Assembly: GCA_022539475.1 (NCBI GenBank) | Contig: VCMS01000375.1 | Span: forward strand, 39,693 to 103,692 | Direction of reading: 5' to 3' | Length of the DNA stretch: 64,000 nucleotides | DNA from: Gracilaria domingensis | Taxonomy: Eukaryota; Rhodophyta; Florideophyceae; Gracilariales; Gracilariaceae | Shown here: positions 30,677 to 42,840 of the stretch, piece by piece | Numbering within the stretch: the stretch's first letter is position 1 | How the letters are laid out: every line of letters begins with the position of its first letter | Notes under the pieces: generated by a model | What the model saw: only the letters and a program-made list of their open reading frames with translations | Databases searched by the model: none | What the model was told of the DNA's origin: nothing | Program-made: the position numbers and the translations under genes

Positions 30677-30704
30677 GTTGCGGGCTCGAGTAGCGAGCCG
30701 CAAC
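30677..30704. terminator. Hairpin between convergent genes, element A
   Basis: GTTGCGGGCTCG and CGAGCCGCAAC pair around a short AGTAG loop, with one bulged base. It lies just beyond the antisense ORF and before the end of pol, preceded by GGGTAATACCC, itself a small palindrome. It may act in 3'-end formation of one or both convergent transcripts. Confidence 0.5.
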
Positions 30705-32474
30705 ATAGTTACGATAACCAGTAAAACTGTGAGCTCTCTTAACTTCAAAGCTTCTTTCCTTTCTCAAGGTATATACTTCATAACTTCTCCCTTTCGGGGT
30801 AATCTCTCTCTTACGAGTTTCCATTTCCTCTTCATAGAGTTCTTCTTTCTCTTCTGAGCTTCATTTCCTCTTCATAGAGTCTTCTTTCTCTTTCGAGTGT
30901 ATCTATCGTCTCCTCTTCCTGAGGCCATGACTGTTCGAACTTCAACTGTCCTCTCCATAGAGTGTCTCCTCACCACGCGAGTAGCGGTACAGTACTCCTC
31001 TGGAGGTTGTCGCAGTGTTCCTCGACTGAGTGTTGTCGTTCGTAGGACCGTTCGTGCGCGGTACGCGATAAGCCTCCGTCTCCAACGACGTGTGTTATCC
31101 GACCATCGCTTGATGTAGGTTAGCCGGCAACGCCGTGTTAGTTCGACGATGGTACTGCACGATCTTCGATCGGGGTAAGTGCTCCACGGGTTCGTCCGAA
31201 TCCCGCGACGGCGGATAGCCATACCAGCGTACCTGGTACTGAACATACCCCTTCGGGTTCCAACTGTGTCCCACGATGTGGTCTACGACGAACTCTTTCG
31301 AGTATACGCCCCGCTCGAGCTCTTCCTGCGAACGGTCGTCAGCGCGCTGCGGCGGTGCCGTAACTTCGTCATCAGCGGTGTTGTGAGTCTCGACTGACGC
31401 CTTCAGCGGTGAACGTGTCCTCTGTTGAGTGTTCGCTTCCCGTTTCCGGGCTTCTTCGAGCAGCTTCGCCGCTTCGGCGGGTCCGCGAACGGCTAGTTCA
31501 CGCGGTAGTTCCCGTCTTGAAGGTGAAGGCGGACGCGGAGGCGGATTGTTCACCACGGCACGTGCCGGTTCACGTGACGACACGCGACGGTTCGCGGTGG
31601 TGGCACTGCCACGAGCTGTGATTGGGCCACTGTGTGGCCCGCGCTGCGCGCCCCAAGATTTGTGGTGCGCAAGCGCTCCTGCAGCTGTAGTGTGCGTTTT
31701 CTCTAAATCAGGGCTGTAATCCGTATCTCCAACGAGCGGTGCGCCGTCATGACTTATCGAAACGTCATGACGTGCGACTTGCGACTTCCCCACGGCTCGG
31801 TGCAACGGTGCACTACCATTACCCGAACCGGGGTGTGTGATCTTCGCTTCAGCGAGCGTCTTCTCTTCTTCCTGCTCTGCAGTGTCTAAGGTACCGGGAT
31901 CTGCCGTGACTTCCTCAGCGCGCGCCCGTAAAGGCGGTATGTGGCGGTCGTAAGCGACGGTTTGCGGGACTGCGCGTCCGGAATACTCCGTGATACAGTA
32001 TCCAGCTTTGCTGTAGCCTCACTTTGCCGAGAATTAGAGTGTTCTTGATGAACTTCCGGCCTTGCCGTGGTAACGTCGCGACCGAGAGCATGCTCCGCGT
32101 GCTGCGGCAACGAGGCGATCGGCGCGTGTTCTGGAGACAATTCCCCAAGCGGGTGAGCGATACCAGTATCCTGGGACAACCTCGAGTGCGTTCGTTGCGT
32201 GCGGTATCCTTCAGAAAGATCGCGATCCTTCGTAAAAGGTTGTGCATCCTCCGCGGAGTTCTGCGCAACAGCGGCCGACTGCAGCGCGTCCTTCGCAGCC
32301 TCAACACGCGATAGCGGGTGATCCTTCCCACTGACAGTGGTGTCCGTAGCAACTACGTCTTCGACGGTGTCCTGAGACGACTCCGCCTCCTCTTCATTAT
32401 CTTCCCGTGAATCACGGTGCTGCGACGGTAGCGACACCGGTGACTCACTCTCCGCGACGACGCGTGAATCCTCC

Positions 32475-32487
32475 TCCCCCTCCTTAG
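32475..32487 (-). promoter_or_regulatory. Internal polypurine tract copy (IN/chromodomain linker), element A
   Basis: Exact 13-nt copy of the 3' PPT core on the element strand, CTAAGGAGGGGGA, coding PPKEGEE in the linker after integrase. Confidence 0.65.
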
Positions 32488-35400
32488 GTGGAGCGTTACG
32501 GGGAGCGGTCATCACGTCTGTTGACGGTGTAATAGACGCTGTGAAACGCGATTTCACCAGCGGTGTATGTTCCGATATCTCGGCTTGCGACGATATAATC
32601 GGTACCTCCGCGAGACCCCTTGCAGGGTGGCGAAGCCCCACAGTAGGTGCAGTGTTCTACGACGAGATTTCTCGGTTCTGTGTCTGTCCAGCTTCTTGCT
32701 GTGAATCCGAAACTACTTCCGTGTGCACGGTTGGGCCCTGCACAACGCGATCGCGCGAGAAACGCCCATGAGCGTCGCCAACGTCCAGTACGACTGTGTC
32801 CGTATTCACGCTAATAACGCGGTATGGACCATCAGCGATGGGTGAAAGCTTGTGGGGCCTCTCCTTTTCAGGGTTGTATTACTCCTTCCTGACAAAGGCG
32901 AGGTTTCCCACTTTCAGTGGCGGTAGTGGTCTCCGTACCCGGGCATCAAAGTTCCGCTTGTAAGCGTGTTGTGCTTTCGCCATTGACGACCTGGCGACAG
33001 GTACCATGGGAGATATCCACTGCTTCCATTGCAAGTAGTGATCCCGTATTGACGGTGACGTATCCAGCTTTGCTGATGGTTCAACCGCAACTGGCGGTGG
33101 TGTCCGTGAGAGCACGAGCTCAAAGGGCGATAAACCAGTTACTCTGTGAACTTGCGTATTATACGCATACGTCACGGTATCCGTGTAGAGATCCCAAGTT
33201 TTCGGGTGTTCAACAGTATAAGCCCGCAACGCGGAGAGCATTGTCCGGTTAAACCGTTCGACTTGCCCATTGCATTGGGGATGATACGTCGTCGTGAAGA
33301 GATTCTTCACGTCGAGTATCCGACAGACATCCTGGAAGAAACTTGCAGTAAACTGCGGACCATTATCCGAGAGGAGATTGACCGGGGGACCGTAGACCAT
33401 AACCCAATGGCGAACGAATGCCTCCGCAACACTGCGTGCTGTAATCGACTTCAACGAAACTGTCCGGACTAGCTTACTGAATCTATCCGTAATAACGAGT
33501 AAGAACCGATTTCCTCGGGAAGTACGCAAGAACTCACCGAGTATATCGATGGCAATAAACTCCAACGGCGCCCTTGCGGGGAAAAGTGTTAGTTTCTTCG
33601 CATGGCGACGCTGTGTAACTCGCTCTCGAGCACAATGTGTGCACGCCTTCACGGTTGTGTAGCAGTCCAACGCTAACGCGGGCCAGTAGAAATCCCGACG
33701 CAGTGTCGTGTACAACCGCTTAGCACCCGGATGGGAAGCCATCCGCGAGTGATGCGAGAGATGCAATACCCTTGTTTGTAAGGAGTGAGGAACCACAATC
33801 TGTGGGGTAGAACGAACCACTCTGACGAGGTAACCTTGTGTGTTGACCCCGAACGGGATGTTAGCACCACCATTAATTTGGGCGCGTATCCTCGTACAGA
33901 ACGGGTCAGATTGCTGCTCCCGCACGAGCTCTTCTGGAGTAATGGGGACGAATGTACCGGATTCCGGGTCTTCACCGTCTGCGACGAGCAAATCATCACA
34001 GATGTCGTCCGACACGATGTCGTAGTCTTCATCACCCTCCTCCATGAGGAAACAGGGGATATCTTCATCCTCGGCATCGACGCGTAAAGCTTCACCTTCC
34101 GTTCCTAAACGTGAAAGAGCATTCGCTTGCGCGTTCAAACAACTCTTCTTATAGGTGACCTCGTAGTCAAACTCGGCAAGCCGAAGACGCCAGCGCATTA
34201 GGCGTCCGGAAGGCTCCGTGACTGACATTAACCAACGCAAGGCGGAATGATCCGTATTGACGGTAAAGTGGACGCCCATAAGATATGGTCGTAGAGTCTA
34301 CAAAGCCCATACCATGGCGAGACACTCCTTCTCGGATACCGAGTAATTGCGCTCGTGCACGTTGAGTGTACGAGACCAATATCCAATTGGTTTGCGTTCC
34401 CCTTCGGGTGTAGTCTGAAAGAGAGCACAGCCAATCTGGTAATCGCTCGAATCCGTATCCACGGTGTACGGCAACCCGTTTTTCGGTAACGCTAACACGG
34501 GTGCCGTAGTAACAGCCTCTTTAAGAGAGTTGAAAGCCTCCACTTGCGTGGGGGTAAGTGGTCCCAATTTGGGCGGTTGTCCCTTCTTCAGGAGTTCGTT
34601 GAGCGGTCCGCGATCTTCGCGAAGCGGGAAATGAACCGTCTATAAACGTTGCATAGCCCCAGAAAGGAGCGTAGCTCTGTCTGTGTAGTGGGGTGCTTCG
34701 CCTCTTTGAGGGACTTCACCCGAGCTTTCTCGATCAGTAACCGTTCTGGACGTATGACATGGCCCAGATACTTCACTGAGTCAGTGAAAAGCTCACACTT
34801 CCTCAATTTGAGAGTAATTCCAGCATCCCGCAAAGCGGTCATTATCTCCCGAACATGTTCGAGGTGATCCTCCAAACTGTTGGAAAACACGATGATGTCA
34901 TCGAGGTATACCAAGCAACTCCGCCATTTGAAGCGAGCTAACAAAATGTCCAGAGCACGCTGAAACGTAGCGGGGGCGTTCGTTAACCCAAACGGCATAC
35001 GCTTAAAGCGGTATAGTCCTGAATGACAGGTGAACGCGGTCTTGTCACGGTCTTCCGGTCTAACTGGTACTTGCCAGTACCCCCAGTTTGCATCCAAAGT
35101 GGAGAACACAGTAGCATCGCCAAGCGAGTCGATATACTCGTCCATACGAGATATAGGGTACACGTCTTTGACGGTGACATCGTTCAAGCGACGATAGTCG
35201 ATACAAAAGCGCCAAGACCCATCGGGTCTCGGAGCCAGTACAACTGGAGATGCCCACGGCGACTGAGCCAGTTCTATCACGCCAGCGCGGAGCATTTTGT
35301 TGATCTGAAACTCTTCCTCTTCCCGTGCTTTCGGGCCTGCCCTGTAAGGGTGCTGAGCAATCGGCTTGGTCTCCGGCAGAAGGTCTCTCCGGTGTTCCGT

Positions 35401-35626
35401 AGTTGAAACCTCTCCCAGGGAACCATCCCACATTGGTGTAAACTCTCGCAACATGTTGCGCAACTTCTCACGGTGTGAAACCGGTACATGACCGAGATTC
35501 AATTCTTCTAACTCCTTGATAGGGTCAATCTTGTCATAACTCGTAGGAACGGTCCTAACTTCCGAGTCATTCGTGTGTTCAACCGTCTGAGACGGCTCCG
35601 ACGCGGACGAGCGAGACGATTCTCCC

Positions 35627-35639
35627 TCCCCCTCCTTAG
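35627..35639 (-). promoter_or_regulatory. Internal polypurine tract copy (PR/RT linker), element A
   Basis: A second exact internal copy of the PPT core, coding PPKEGEGES between protease and reverse transcriptase. Confidence 0.65.
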
Positions 35640-36399
35640 GTGGAAGCACACCAGCGCGTTCTTCAGCAATCCCGAGCATCTCGGCGGCAGTCACCTTTGT
35701 AGGGATAAGTGCCGTAGGGTGGGGTAAGACAGTACCAATTACTTGGTTCTTCACCAGATACTGGGGCTTCTTGCCAAAATTGGCTAACAGAACCCGAAAG
35801 GGGTGTTCGCTGTTGATTTGAACAACTCCGTTCGCCAACGCGACCTGATACTTCTCGTATAACGAGTTCAATGGTTGAACAACCCGCAAACCACGCGGTG
35901 CGGCAGTAACATCAACCCAAACCTGGGATTCTGGCGGAATAGAAATTGCACGCGCTACGCGGAGCTTCGGCGACTCCTTCGGAGGCGAGGAATCCTGTAG
36001 AGGAGCGGGTAGTGGTACCAGCTTAGCTGACGCTCGGCGTAATGAGCGACGAACAATCGGTACAACCGAACCATCTTCCATTTCCACTTCACGCGCACGC
36101 GGTCGGATGGCTTCGACATATCTGTCGCAAAAGTCACACCCTAAAATGACAGGGGCAGCGAGCGTCTTGCAGACGATGATTCTACCTGCTCGATGCAGTT
36201 ACCAATCCTGACAATCAGTGAAACCATTCCAGCCGTTTGTAACGGGTTATTGTTAGCATCTGCCACGTCCATGACGGGTCCATGGCGGATTCGACAACGG
36301 AATTCCGGCGGTAGTAACGACTCAACAATGAAGTTGGGGCCAGCACCTGTATCCAAGACAGAGAGATGATGCACCATATACTGGGTGGATAGGCCAAGG

Positions 36400-38820
36400 T
36401 CAGCAAATATCTTGTAGTTGCGCTTGGCCATCACCATGACTCGATCCGGGATCCGGTTGTTCCTGAACCGTATCTACGGGCGACGTAACACACCAAGGGT
36501 GGTAGAGTCCACGTCTAAGACGGTCTGCTTCCTCGAAAGGATTCTGACCTGGGAGCGAGGCGGTGACGCCTCGGGCGCCGTAGGACCTCGACTCGGGCGC
36601 CTCTCCATTGGAGACCCCATACTCAGTTAACTGAGTTCTATCCGTTCTAATGGGAACGGCGTCCTGTGCAGCAGGCATCTTCACAGATTCCTGTGGAACA
36701 ACGACAGAACTACCCGCGGCAGCGGTCGCCGCCACGGCCTGAGCCGGTGAAACATTGGACATGGGTCGAACCAGAGTGCAGTAACGCAGCCAATTCTGAG
36801 GCAGACATCCTACTGGGTAATCAGCCTTCGCACGCAGATATGCGGTTACCGCACTGACTCCTGTTCGGCGGGGGTCAGCGCTTCAAAATTCGACACAACC
36901 GTGGGCATTTCCCTCATCGAGAGGTTGCAGTTCGGAGCTGCATGACCGTGGTTGTAACACGTCAAACAGATCAGGGGTGGTCTTCCGGAACTCCGTGGGT
37001 CTTGAAACTTCACCGTTCGTGGGTCTACCCAACCAGGTCGCTGGTAACGACTCCCTGAATAGGGTACTTGAGGACCGCAAACTTGTGGACGGTCTGCGTA
37101 ATATCTAGTCATCCTCTCGACGCAGGCTCTATATTTAGAAGGCAACTCCGTAGCTGGCGATAGAATACCAGTCCCACCTGGCGAATGTAAGTGATCCACA
37201 TCGTGGCCAGAAAATCCTCAGGTAAGCAGTTGAAGCTGATGACGCACCCCTCCTTCGCAGGTGCAACGCTTTGTTTAAACCAAACGGTAGTCCGGTGCGT
37301 GCGCGCAAGGCGTTCTTCCTCCGGCTTCCGTATCTCACTAATCTCATATGCTTAGTCTTCTTCCCGGTTTCCCGTCGCTGCGGCAACCAAGTACGAATAG
37401 CCGGATTCAATCCGTGATCAAACAGCGTACAGCGGTCTTCGTTGTGACGATGTAAACGATCTCCTACATCTTTTGTTAATGCCTTATTCAGGTCTGTTTT
37501 TATGTATCTATATCTTCGGTTCCGAACTCCTTTCTGGGCGTTGTTTCGTCTCCCGCCCAACGCTTTTGGTGATTCTCTTCTTATAATATGTATTGGTCGC
37601 ATACGAGCGCAACAAATACCTGCACTAGCTTCGTGCCAGCAGGTGACCCCCATTCAGAGTCTTGCGTATGATATGATCGCTTCTTACAGAGTATATACTG
37701 AGTTCCGGTGAGCGATGCCATCGTAGAAAATACCGTAAAGGAAACATAAGCTGTGCCCTCACTGCTATGTTCGAGGATTGAGCCTCAGCTTGTCCGGCTA
37801 CAAAGCGTTGAAAGGAACGTCAAGCTCACAGAATGAGATCCTCCCCAGTGGGAGAGAGGCAGATAGCGTTGTGGTTTCGAAAGTTAAACATGCGTTCGAT
37901 GCAGTCCTTCCACCTTTAGTCCTCTCATCTCTCCATCTATGGACGTAATCCCAAACGTAAGTACCGGTATATTAGATAACAATCCTTCGTTAACCACAGG
38001 TTATTGTCGTCGCTCATCTCCATCAAACCTATCTCTTCGCCCCGCTTTCCTGGGTACCCACAAACACCATATAGAGTGACGTAGAAACTCCCGAAGACGT
38101 CGTGTTCTCTTGGTGTAGAATCGAGCGCCGACGTTCAGCCGTCACTGACGAGCTCGGATGATAAGGAACCCTCCTGACGGTTTTTGAAATGCCAGAAGAC
38201 TGAGCTATATCTCGGATCATATCTCGTCGCAAATTCCGTCTCATTAGAGCCATCTATCCCGGACTTCTGGTCACGTTACCAACGAGACACCCCGCAAGAA
38301 GCGGCACAGGGCCGATCATCCTCACGGATGTGCCTCTCAACGTCTCAAGACGCCAAGGATCCGAATGAACTCGTATTCAACCTCCTCGGTGAAAAGAATC
38401 CTTGAAGACCTCCAAGAGAGCATTTAACATCCTTTCCGTTAAAATACGCTTAGATCATCTTATACCACCTCCGTTGAGAGCTGCTACAACCTTCACACGA
38501 AGTGGGATCGACCTCGGAAACGCAGAGCTGTCATGAGAAACTCCTCACTGACATCATCTAGCCTACAAGCACACGAACTTGACTTCTCCAACTCAGTTTA
38601 CGACGCGCCATCCTTCGCCGCGACAGCGGGTATAAGACCCTCCAAAGAGCAGATGACAGGCCCAGCTACTGCAGGGCGCTCAGACGACTTGACAAGCTAT
38701 TTTTCGGATTCCGGCGTTCTCTTCCATCACCCTAGGGGTTCAGGAACAGACCGCAGACGCGGGCAACCAGAGCCAACGCGAGCGGAGACTTCGTAGGGCT
38801 CGAGCGCTGCCCGACACCAT
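36400..38820 (-). pseudogene. gag: gag of element A, heavily decayed
   Basis: The start corresponds to the ATG at 38820 (matching B's 40803). A CCHC zinc knuckle CLTCYNHGHAAPNC lies at about 36930-36975, followed by SNVSPAQAVAATAAAGSS. Unlike B there is no stop between this and the protease linker (KMPAAQDAVPIRT), showing that gag and pol were one continuous frame. The middle (37.1-38.7 kb) is broken by many indels. Confidence 0.7.
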
Positions 38821-38953
38821 CGTCCACGACGAGAAACAACAGAAAACTGGGTAACAGGAAAGCAAACAACAAATTAACCTCGAATGAGGTTGTAGCTCCC
38901 ACACGAGTGACGTAACCGACAAATCGGAGAACCAACGCGTACCAACGGGAACA

Positions 38954-39386
38954 NNNNNNNNNNNNNNNNNNNNNNNNNNNNNNNNNNNNNNNNNNNNNNN
39001 NNNNNNNNNNNNNNNNNNNNNNNNNNNNNNNNNNNNNNNNNNNNNNNNNNNNNNNNNNNNNNNNNNNNNNNNNNNNNNNNNNNNNNNNNNNNNNNNNNNN
39101 NNNNNNNNNNNNNNNNNNNNNNNNNNNNNNNNNNNNNNNNNNNNNNNNNNNNNNNNNNNNNNNNNNNNNNNNNNNNNNNNNNNNNNNNNNNNNNNNNNNN
39201 NNNNNNNNNNNNNNNNNNNNNNNNNNNNNNNNNNNNNNNNNNNNNNNNNNNNNNNNNNNNNNNNNNNNNNNNNNNNNNNNNNNNNNNNNNNNNNNNNNNN
39301 NNNNNNNNNNNNNNNNNNNNNNNNNNNNNNNNNNNNNNNNNNNNNNNNNNNNNNNNNNNNNNNNNNNNNNNNNNNNNNNNNNNNNN
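38954..39386. other. Assembly gap (433 N)
   Basis: Covers the 5' LTR/leader junction of element A, including its primer-binding site. Apparent long ORFs across it are artefacts of N. Confidence 0.99.
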
Positions 39387-40091
39387 GTAAGACCGGGGTT
39401 CGACCCATCCCAAGTAATGGAGGGAGCGAAGCGGCGAAGAAGACGCGTCCAGCGGTAGAGAACACACGACACAAGTCGGCAGTAGCGTCACGTGCGTAGC
39501 ACGCGGTACCCACGAGTGTGGCGATCACACGCGAGAGCGGTAATAACCCACGCGAGTGTGTCGAGCCACGAACGGTATGCACCGGTACACCAAGTAGTGC
39601 TACCTGCATAACAGCGACAGAAATAAAGAAAACACACACAAAGTAAACACGCGAAAGCGGTAATGGTGCCGATGATGCCGCGAGGCGGATAACGTACCCG
39701 ACACACGGTGGCGACTCTCCGCAAGGAGGCTATCACACACCGGGGGTGGTAAGTTAGAGCCGAACACTCGGTTGGGTTCGTTTACTTCCCCAGCAATGGG
39801 TGCGGCTCAACCTACTAAGTACTGCAATAGATTGGCCCACTGTCAGTGTGGTACAGCAGATATGCTAGAAATACCTACTTCAAATACCCCAATGAATGAG
39901 TGCAAACCTCCCACACGTGTGTGACTCACCGGCTAGGCCGTGTACCTCATGAAACTAATTCTAATATTAAGTATACCCAAGAATGGGCTGCTCTCACCAG
40001 ATACTCATACTGTGTGTCACCACCTCCCGGCATCGCCGTGCATGTTATGAATCGCATCAGCGAAGGAGTCCCGCAATCGCGTTGCACTACA
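39387..40091 (-). repeat. 5' LTR of element A (inner end lost in gap)
   Basis: 705 bp are visible and match 27809-28513 in the same orientation. The outer end TGTAGTGCAAC (element strand) is at 40091 and directly abuts a truncated LTR of element B at 40092. Confidence 0.9.
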
Positions 40092-40362
40092 ATTACCGCT
40101 CCCGTGTGTCATCGCCACACTCGTGGATACCGCGTGCTACGCACGTGACGCTACTGCCGACTTGTGTCGTGTGTTCTCTACCGCTGGACGCGTCTTCTTC
40201 GCCGCCTCGCTCCCTCCATTACTTGGGAAGGGTTGACCTCGGTCTTACACCCGGCATTGCCGTGTCGTACCTGTGGGAGCGATCTACTGCTGTGCTCGCC
40301 TCTTGAGAGAGGGTCTGAACCGCCTTTGCGTGTCTTTCCCCATCGCTGGGTTTTGCACAACA
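40092..40362 (+). repeat. 5' LTR of element B, truncated
   Basis: Only the last 271 bp of the LTR are present, starting ATTACCGCTC and ending GTTTTGCACAACA. The upstream ~546 bp are missing and replaced by the outer end of element A's LTR. Confidence 0.9.
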
Positions 40363-40364
40363 AT

Positions 40365-40380
40365 TGGCCTCCCGACTTAG
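40365..40380 (+). promoter_or_regulatory. Candidate primer-binding site of element B
   Basis: TGGCCTCCCGACTTAG begins 2 bp after the LTR. Starting with TGG it can pair with the CCA end of a tRNA, as usual for minus-strand primers. I could not match it to a specific tRNA. Confidence 0.5.
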
Positions 40381-40802
40381 AAGTCGCGTTGATCCAGCAA
40401 GTTGGTTTTCTGATCAATTTCCGGTTTGCCGGTTCGTTTCTGGTCGTGGAGATACACTACACAGTTTGTACTGGAAGGCTTTGCCGACAGACGTTGTGTT
40501 GGTACTGCTTTTCTCATTTTGGGTTGTTGTTTGGACACGGTTTACTACCGGTGGCACTACCTATTTCCGTAGTGTGTGATTCCCGTCGGTACGTTGTTGT
40601 CACCTCGTTTGGGTTGTCTACTGTTTCCAGCAATCTGGTAGAATCAGCCCTAATTCCGTATACGGCTGTTCCAGTTGGTACGGTTGGTTCGTCCGATCTA
40701 TCGGCTATCGTCACTCGTGTGAGGACGCTACACTCATTCGAGGTTAATTTGTTTGTTTTGCTTTCCTGTTCCCAGTTTTCTGGTTGTATCTCGTCGTGGA
40801 CG

Positions 40803-42840
40803 ATGGTGTCGGGCAAGCGCTCGAGCCCTACGAAGTCTCGCTCTGTTGGCTCTGGCTTGCCCCCGCGTCTGCGGTCTGTTCCTGAAGCCCTACAGGGTGA
40901 TGGAAAGAAACCCGGAAACCGGAAACAGCCTGTCAAGTCGTCTGACGTCCCAGTGGCTGGGCCTCATCTCCTCCTTTGGAGGGTCTTATAACCGCTGTCG
41001 CGGCGAAGGATGCGCTCGTAAACGACTTGGAGACTCAAGTTCGTGTGCTTGAGGCTCAGACTGCTGTCATGAAGAGTTTTCATGAAGCACTCGTTTCCGA
41101 GGTCGACACACCTCGTTTGAAGGTTGACGCAGCCCTCAACGGAGGTGTATCAGATGATCTACGTATTTTACGGAAGGATATTAATGCCCTCTTGGAGGTT
41201 CTACAAGGATATCCCAGTTTCACCGGGGAGGTAGACACGAAGTTCATTCGGATCCTTGGCCGTCTTGAGACGTTAGAGGCCACCATCCGTGAGGATGACG
41301 GCCCTGCTGCCGCTTTTGCGGGAGTGTCTCGTGGTACACGTGACCGGAAGTCCGGGAAGAGTCGCTCTAAGAAGAGGAATGTCGACGAGTATGACTCGGA
41401 GTCGTCGCAGTCTTCTGGTATTTCAAACCGCTCGGCGGGTTCCTTATCATCGAGCTCGTCAAGTGACGGTGAACGTTGCGCTCGTTCTACGCGTTCGCGG
41501 AGTTCTATGTCCACATATGGTGTTGTTGGTACCCGGAAACGGGGGCGAAAGCACTCCGGTTTGAGGGAACTGGAGCCGACGAATCCCTTGTTCAAAAAGT
41601 TGTTATCTTACCGGTATTACCGTTTGGAAGATTCAAGTCTGAATCGGACGCCCCGTGGCACGGGTAATGTGAAGGACTGCATCAAACGCATGTCCTTAAC
41701 CTTTCGCAACCAGTGGTTCACTGGGGAGGATCCCATTCTGGTGCTTGAATTTCTTTCACGCTTTGTAGCGGAAGCTGACATCCTCGGCACGAGTGAGGGG
41801 CAAGCTTATGTTGCCTTACCGTATTTTCTACGTGAACTGGCTGAAGATCAGTATAACTCTGTAAGAGGTTCATCTCGCGCCTCTGAAGGAGGGGTCACCT
41901 GCTGGCCCGAAGCCGTGCAGTATTTGTTGCGCTCGTATGCGACAAATACCTCTATCGAGCAAGCAATCACCGCGTTGCGGGAGACGAAACAACGCCCGAA
42001 GGAGTCGGAGACCGAGTACTCGGTACGCCTGAATAAGGCATTCCACCGTTGTGGCAATGTTTACTCGTCAAACGAGCGCTGTACGCTGTTTATCAACGGA
42101 TTGAATCCGGCTATTCGTACTCTGGTTGCCCAGCGACGGGAAGACCGGAAGAAGACTACCTATCTGGAGTTAGTGCAGTACGCGAAGGCGGAGGGAGACG
42201 CCGCGCACGCACCGGATACCGGGTTTCAACCAAAGCGTTGCACCTCGAAGGAGGGTCGTCATCAGCTTCACTGCTACCGCAGGACTTTTCTGGCCACGAT
42301 GTGGATAACTTACATCTCGCACAGGTGGACCTGGATTCTATCCCGACTATGGAGTTTCCTTCTACTTCAGAAGCCTCGTCGAAGACGGAAGATGCACTGC
42401 TTTACGCAGACCGTCCACGCATTCGCGGTCCTCAAGTACCCTATTCAGGGAGTCGTTACCAGCGACCTGGTTGGGCAGACCCGCGAACGGTGACGTTCCA
42501 AGACCCACGGAGTTCCGGAAGACCACCTTTGATCTGTTTCACGTGTTACAACCACGGTCATGCAGCTCCGAACTGTAACCTCTCGAGGGGAGAAATGCCC
42601 ACGGTTGTGGCGAATTTTGAAGCGCTGACCCCCGCCGAACAGGCGTCAGTGCCGGTAACCGCATATCTGCGTGCGAAGGCTGAGTACCCCCGTAGGGGGT
42701 CTGCTACAGAATTGGCTGCGTTACTGCATTCTGGTTCGACCCAGGTCAATGTTTCACCGGCTCAAGCCGTGGCGGCAGCCGCTGCTGCGGGTAGTTCTGT
42801 CGCTGTTCCACAGGAATATGTGAAAATGCCTGCTGCGTAG
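40803..42840 (+). pseudogene. gag: gag of element B
   Basis: ATG at 40803 (VSGKRSSPTKSRSV...), a frameshift near 40972, then a coiled-coil (NDLETQVRVLEAQTAV), a Ser/Arg-rich linker, and the retrotransposon gag domain: SLTFRNQWFTGEDPILVLEF, YFLRELAEDQYNSV and RLNKAFHRCGNVY. After another shift near 42240 comes the zinc knuckle CFTCYNHGHAAPNC (42535-42576; CX2CX4HX4C). TAG at 42838 replaces the CAG seen in A, so the original was fused to pol. Gag forms the particle and binds element RNA through the knuckle. Confidence 0.85.

Larger units (their letters stand above)
31095..36437 (-). pseudogene. pol: pol of element A: protease, RT, RNase H, integrase, chromodomain
   Basis: The protease active site is SVLDTGAGPNF (about 36350). 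The reverse transcriptase catalytic motif VYLDDIIVFS is intact (about 34905). RNase H has VDTDSSDYQIGCALF. The integrase has an HHCC region (LSHHSRMASHPG ... CTHCARE) and the catalytic motifs AIDILGEF, LLSDNGPQF and NGQVERFN. The C-terminus is a chromodomain with EFVVDHIVGHSWNPKG and YQVRWYGYPPSRDSDEP, defining a chromovirus whose integrase may read histone marks. Lesions include frameshifts near 36160-36400 and 34590 and nonsense codons near 34300 (CAG to TAG relative to B) and 32879 (TAC to TAA). Confidence 0.9.
27696..40091 (-). mobile_element. Retrotransposon A: Ty3/gypsy chromovirus with antisense ORF
   Basis: Full-length in outline: 5' LTR (39387-40091 visible), gap, gag (38820 downward), PR-RT-RNaseH-IN, chromodomain ending at 31095, convergent antisense ORF (28593-30620), polypurine tract (28514-28528) and 3' LTR (27696-28513). 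It is the same subfamily as B, to which it lies head to head. The flanks GTATC (left) and ATTAC (right) do not form a target duplication, so it is not a simple intact insertion. All genes are broken. Confidence 0.85.

Noticed and set aside
38732-39639. Long minus-strand ORFs across the large N gap
   Set aside because: They exist only because N codons are read as open; flanking parts are LTR and gag-leader sequence.
27696-40091. Element A as a simple insertion nested in element B's LTR
   Set aside because: The remaining part of B's LTR is not found to the left of A, and the two flanks do not form a target duplication.
40365-40380. A named tRNA for the primer-binding site
   Set aside because: The segment starts TGG as expected, but I could not match the rest to a specific tRNA 3' end.
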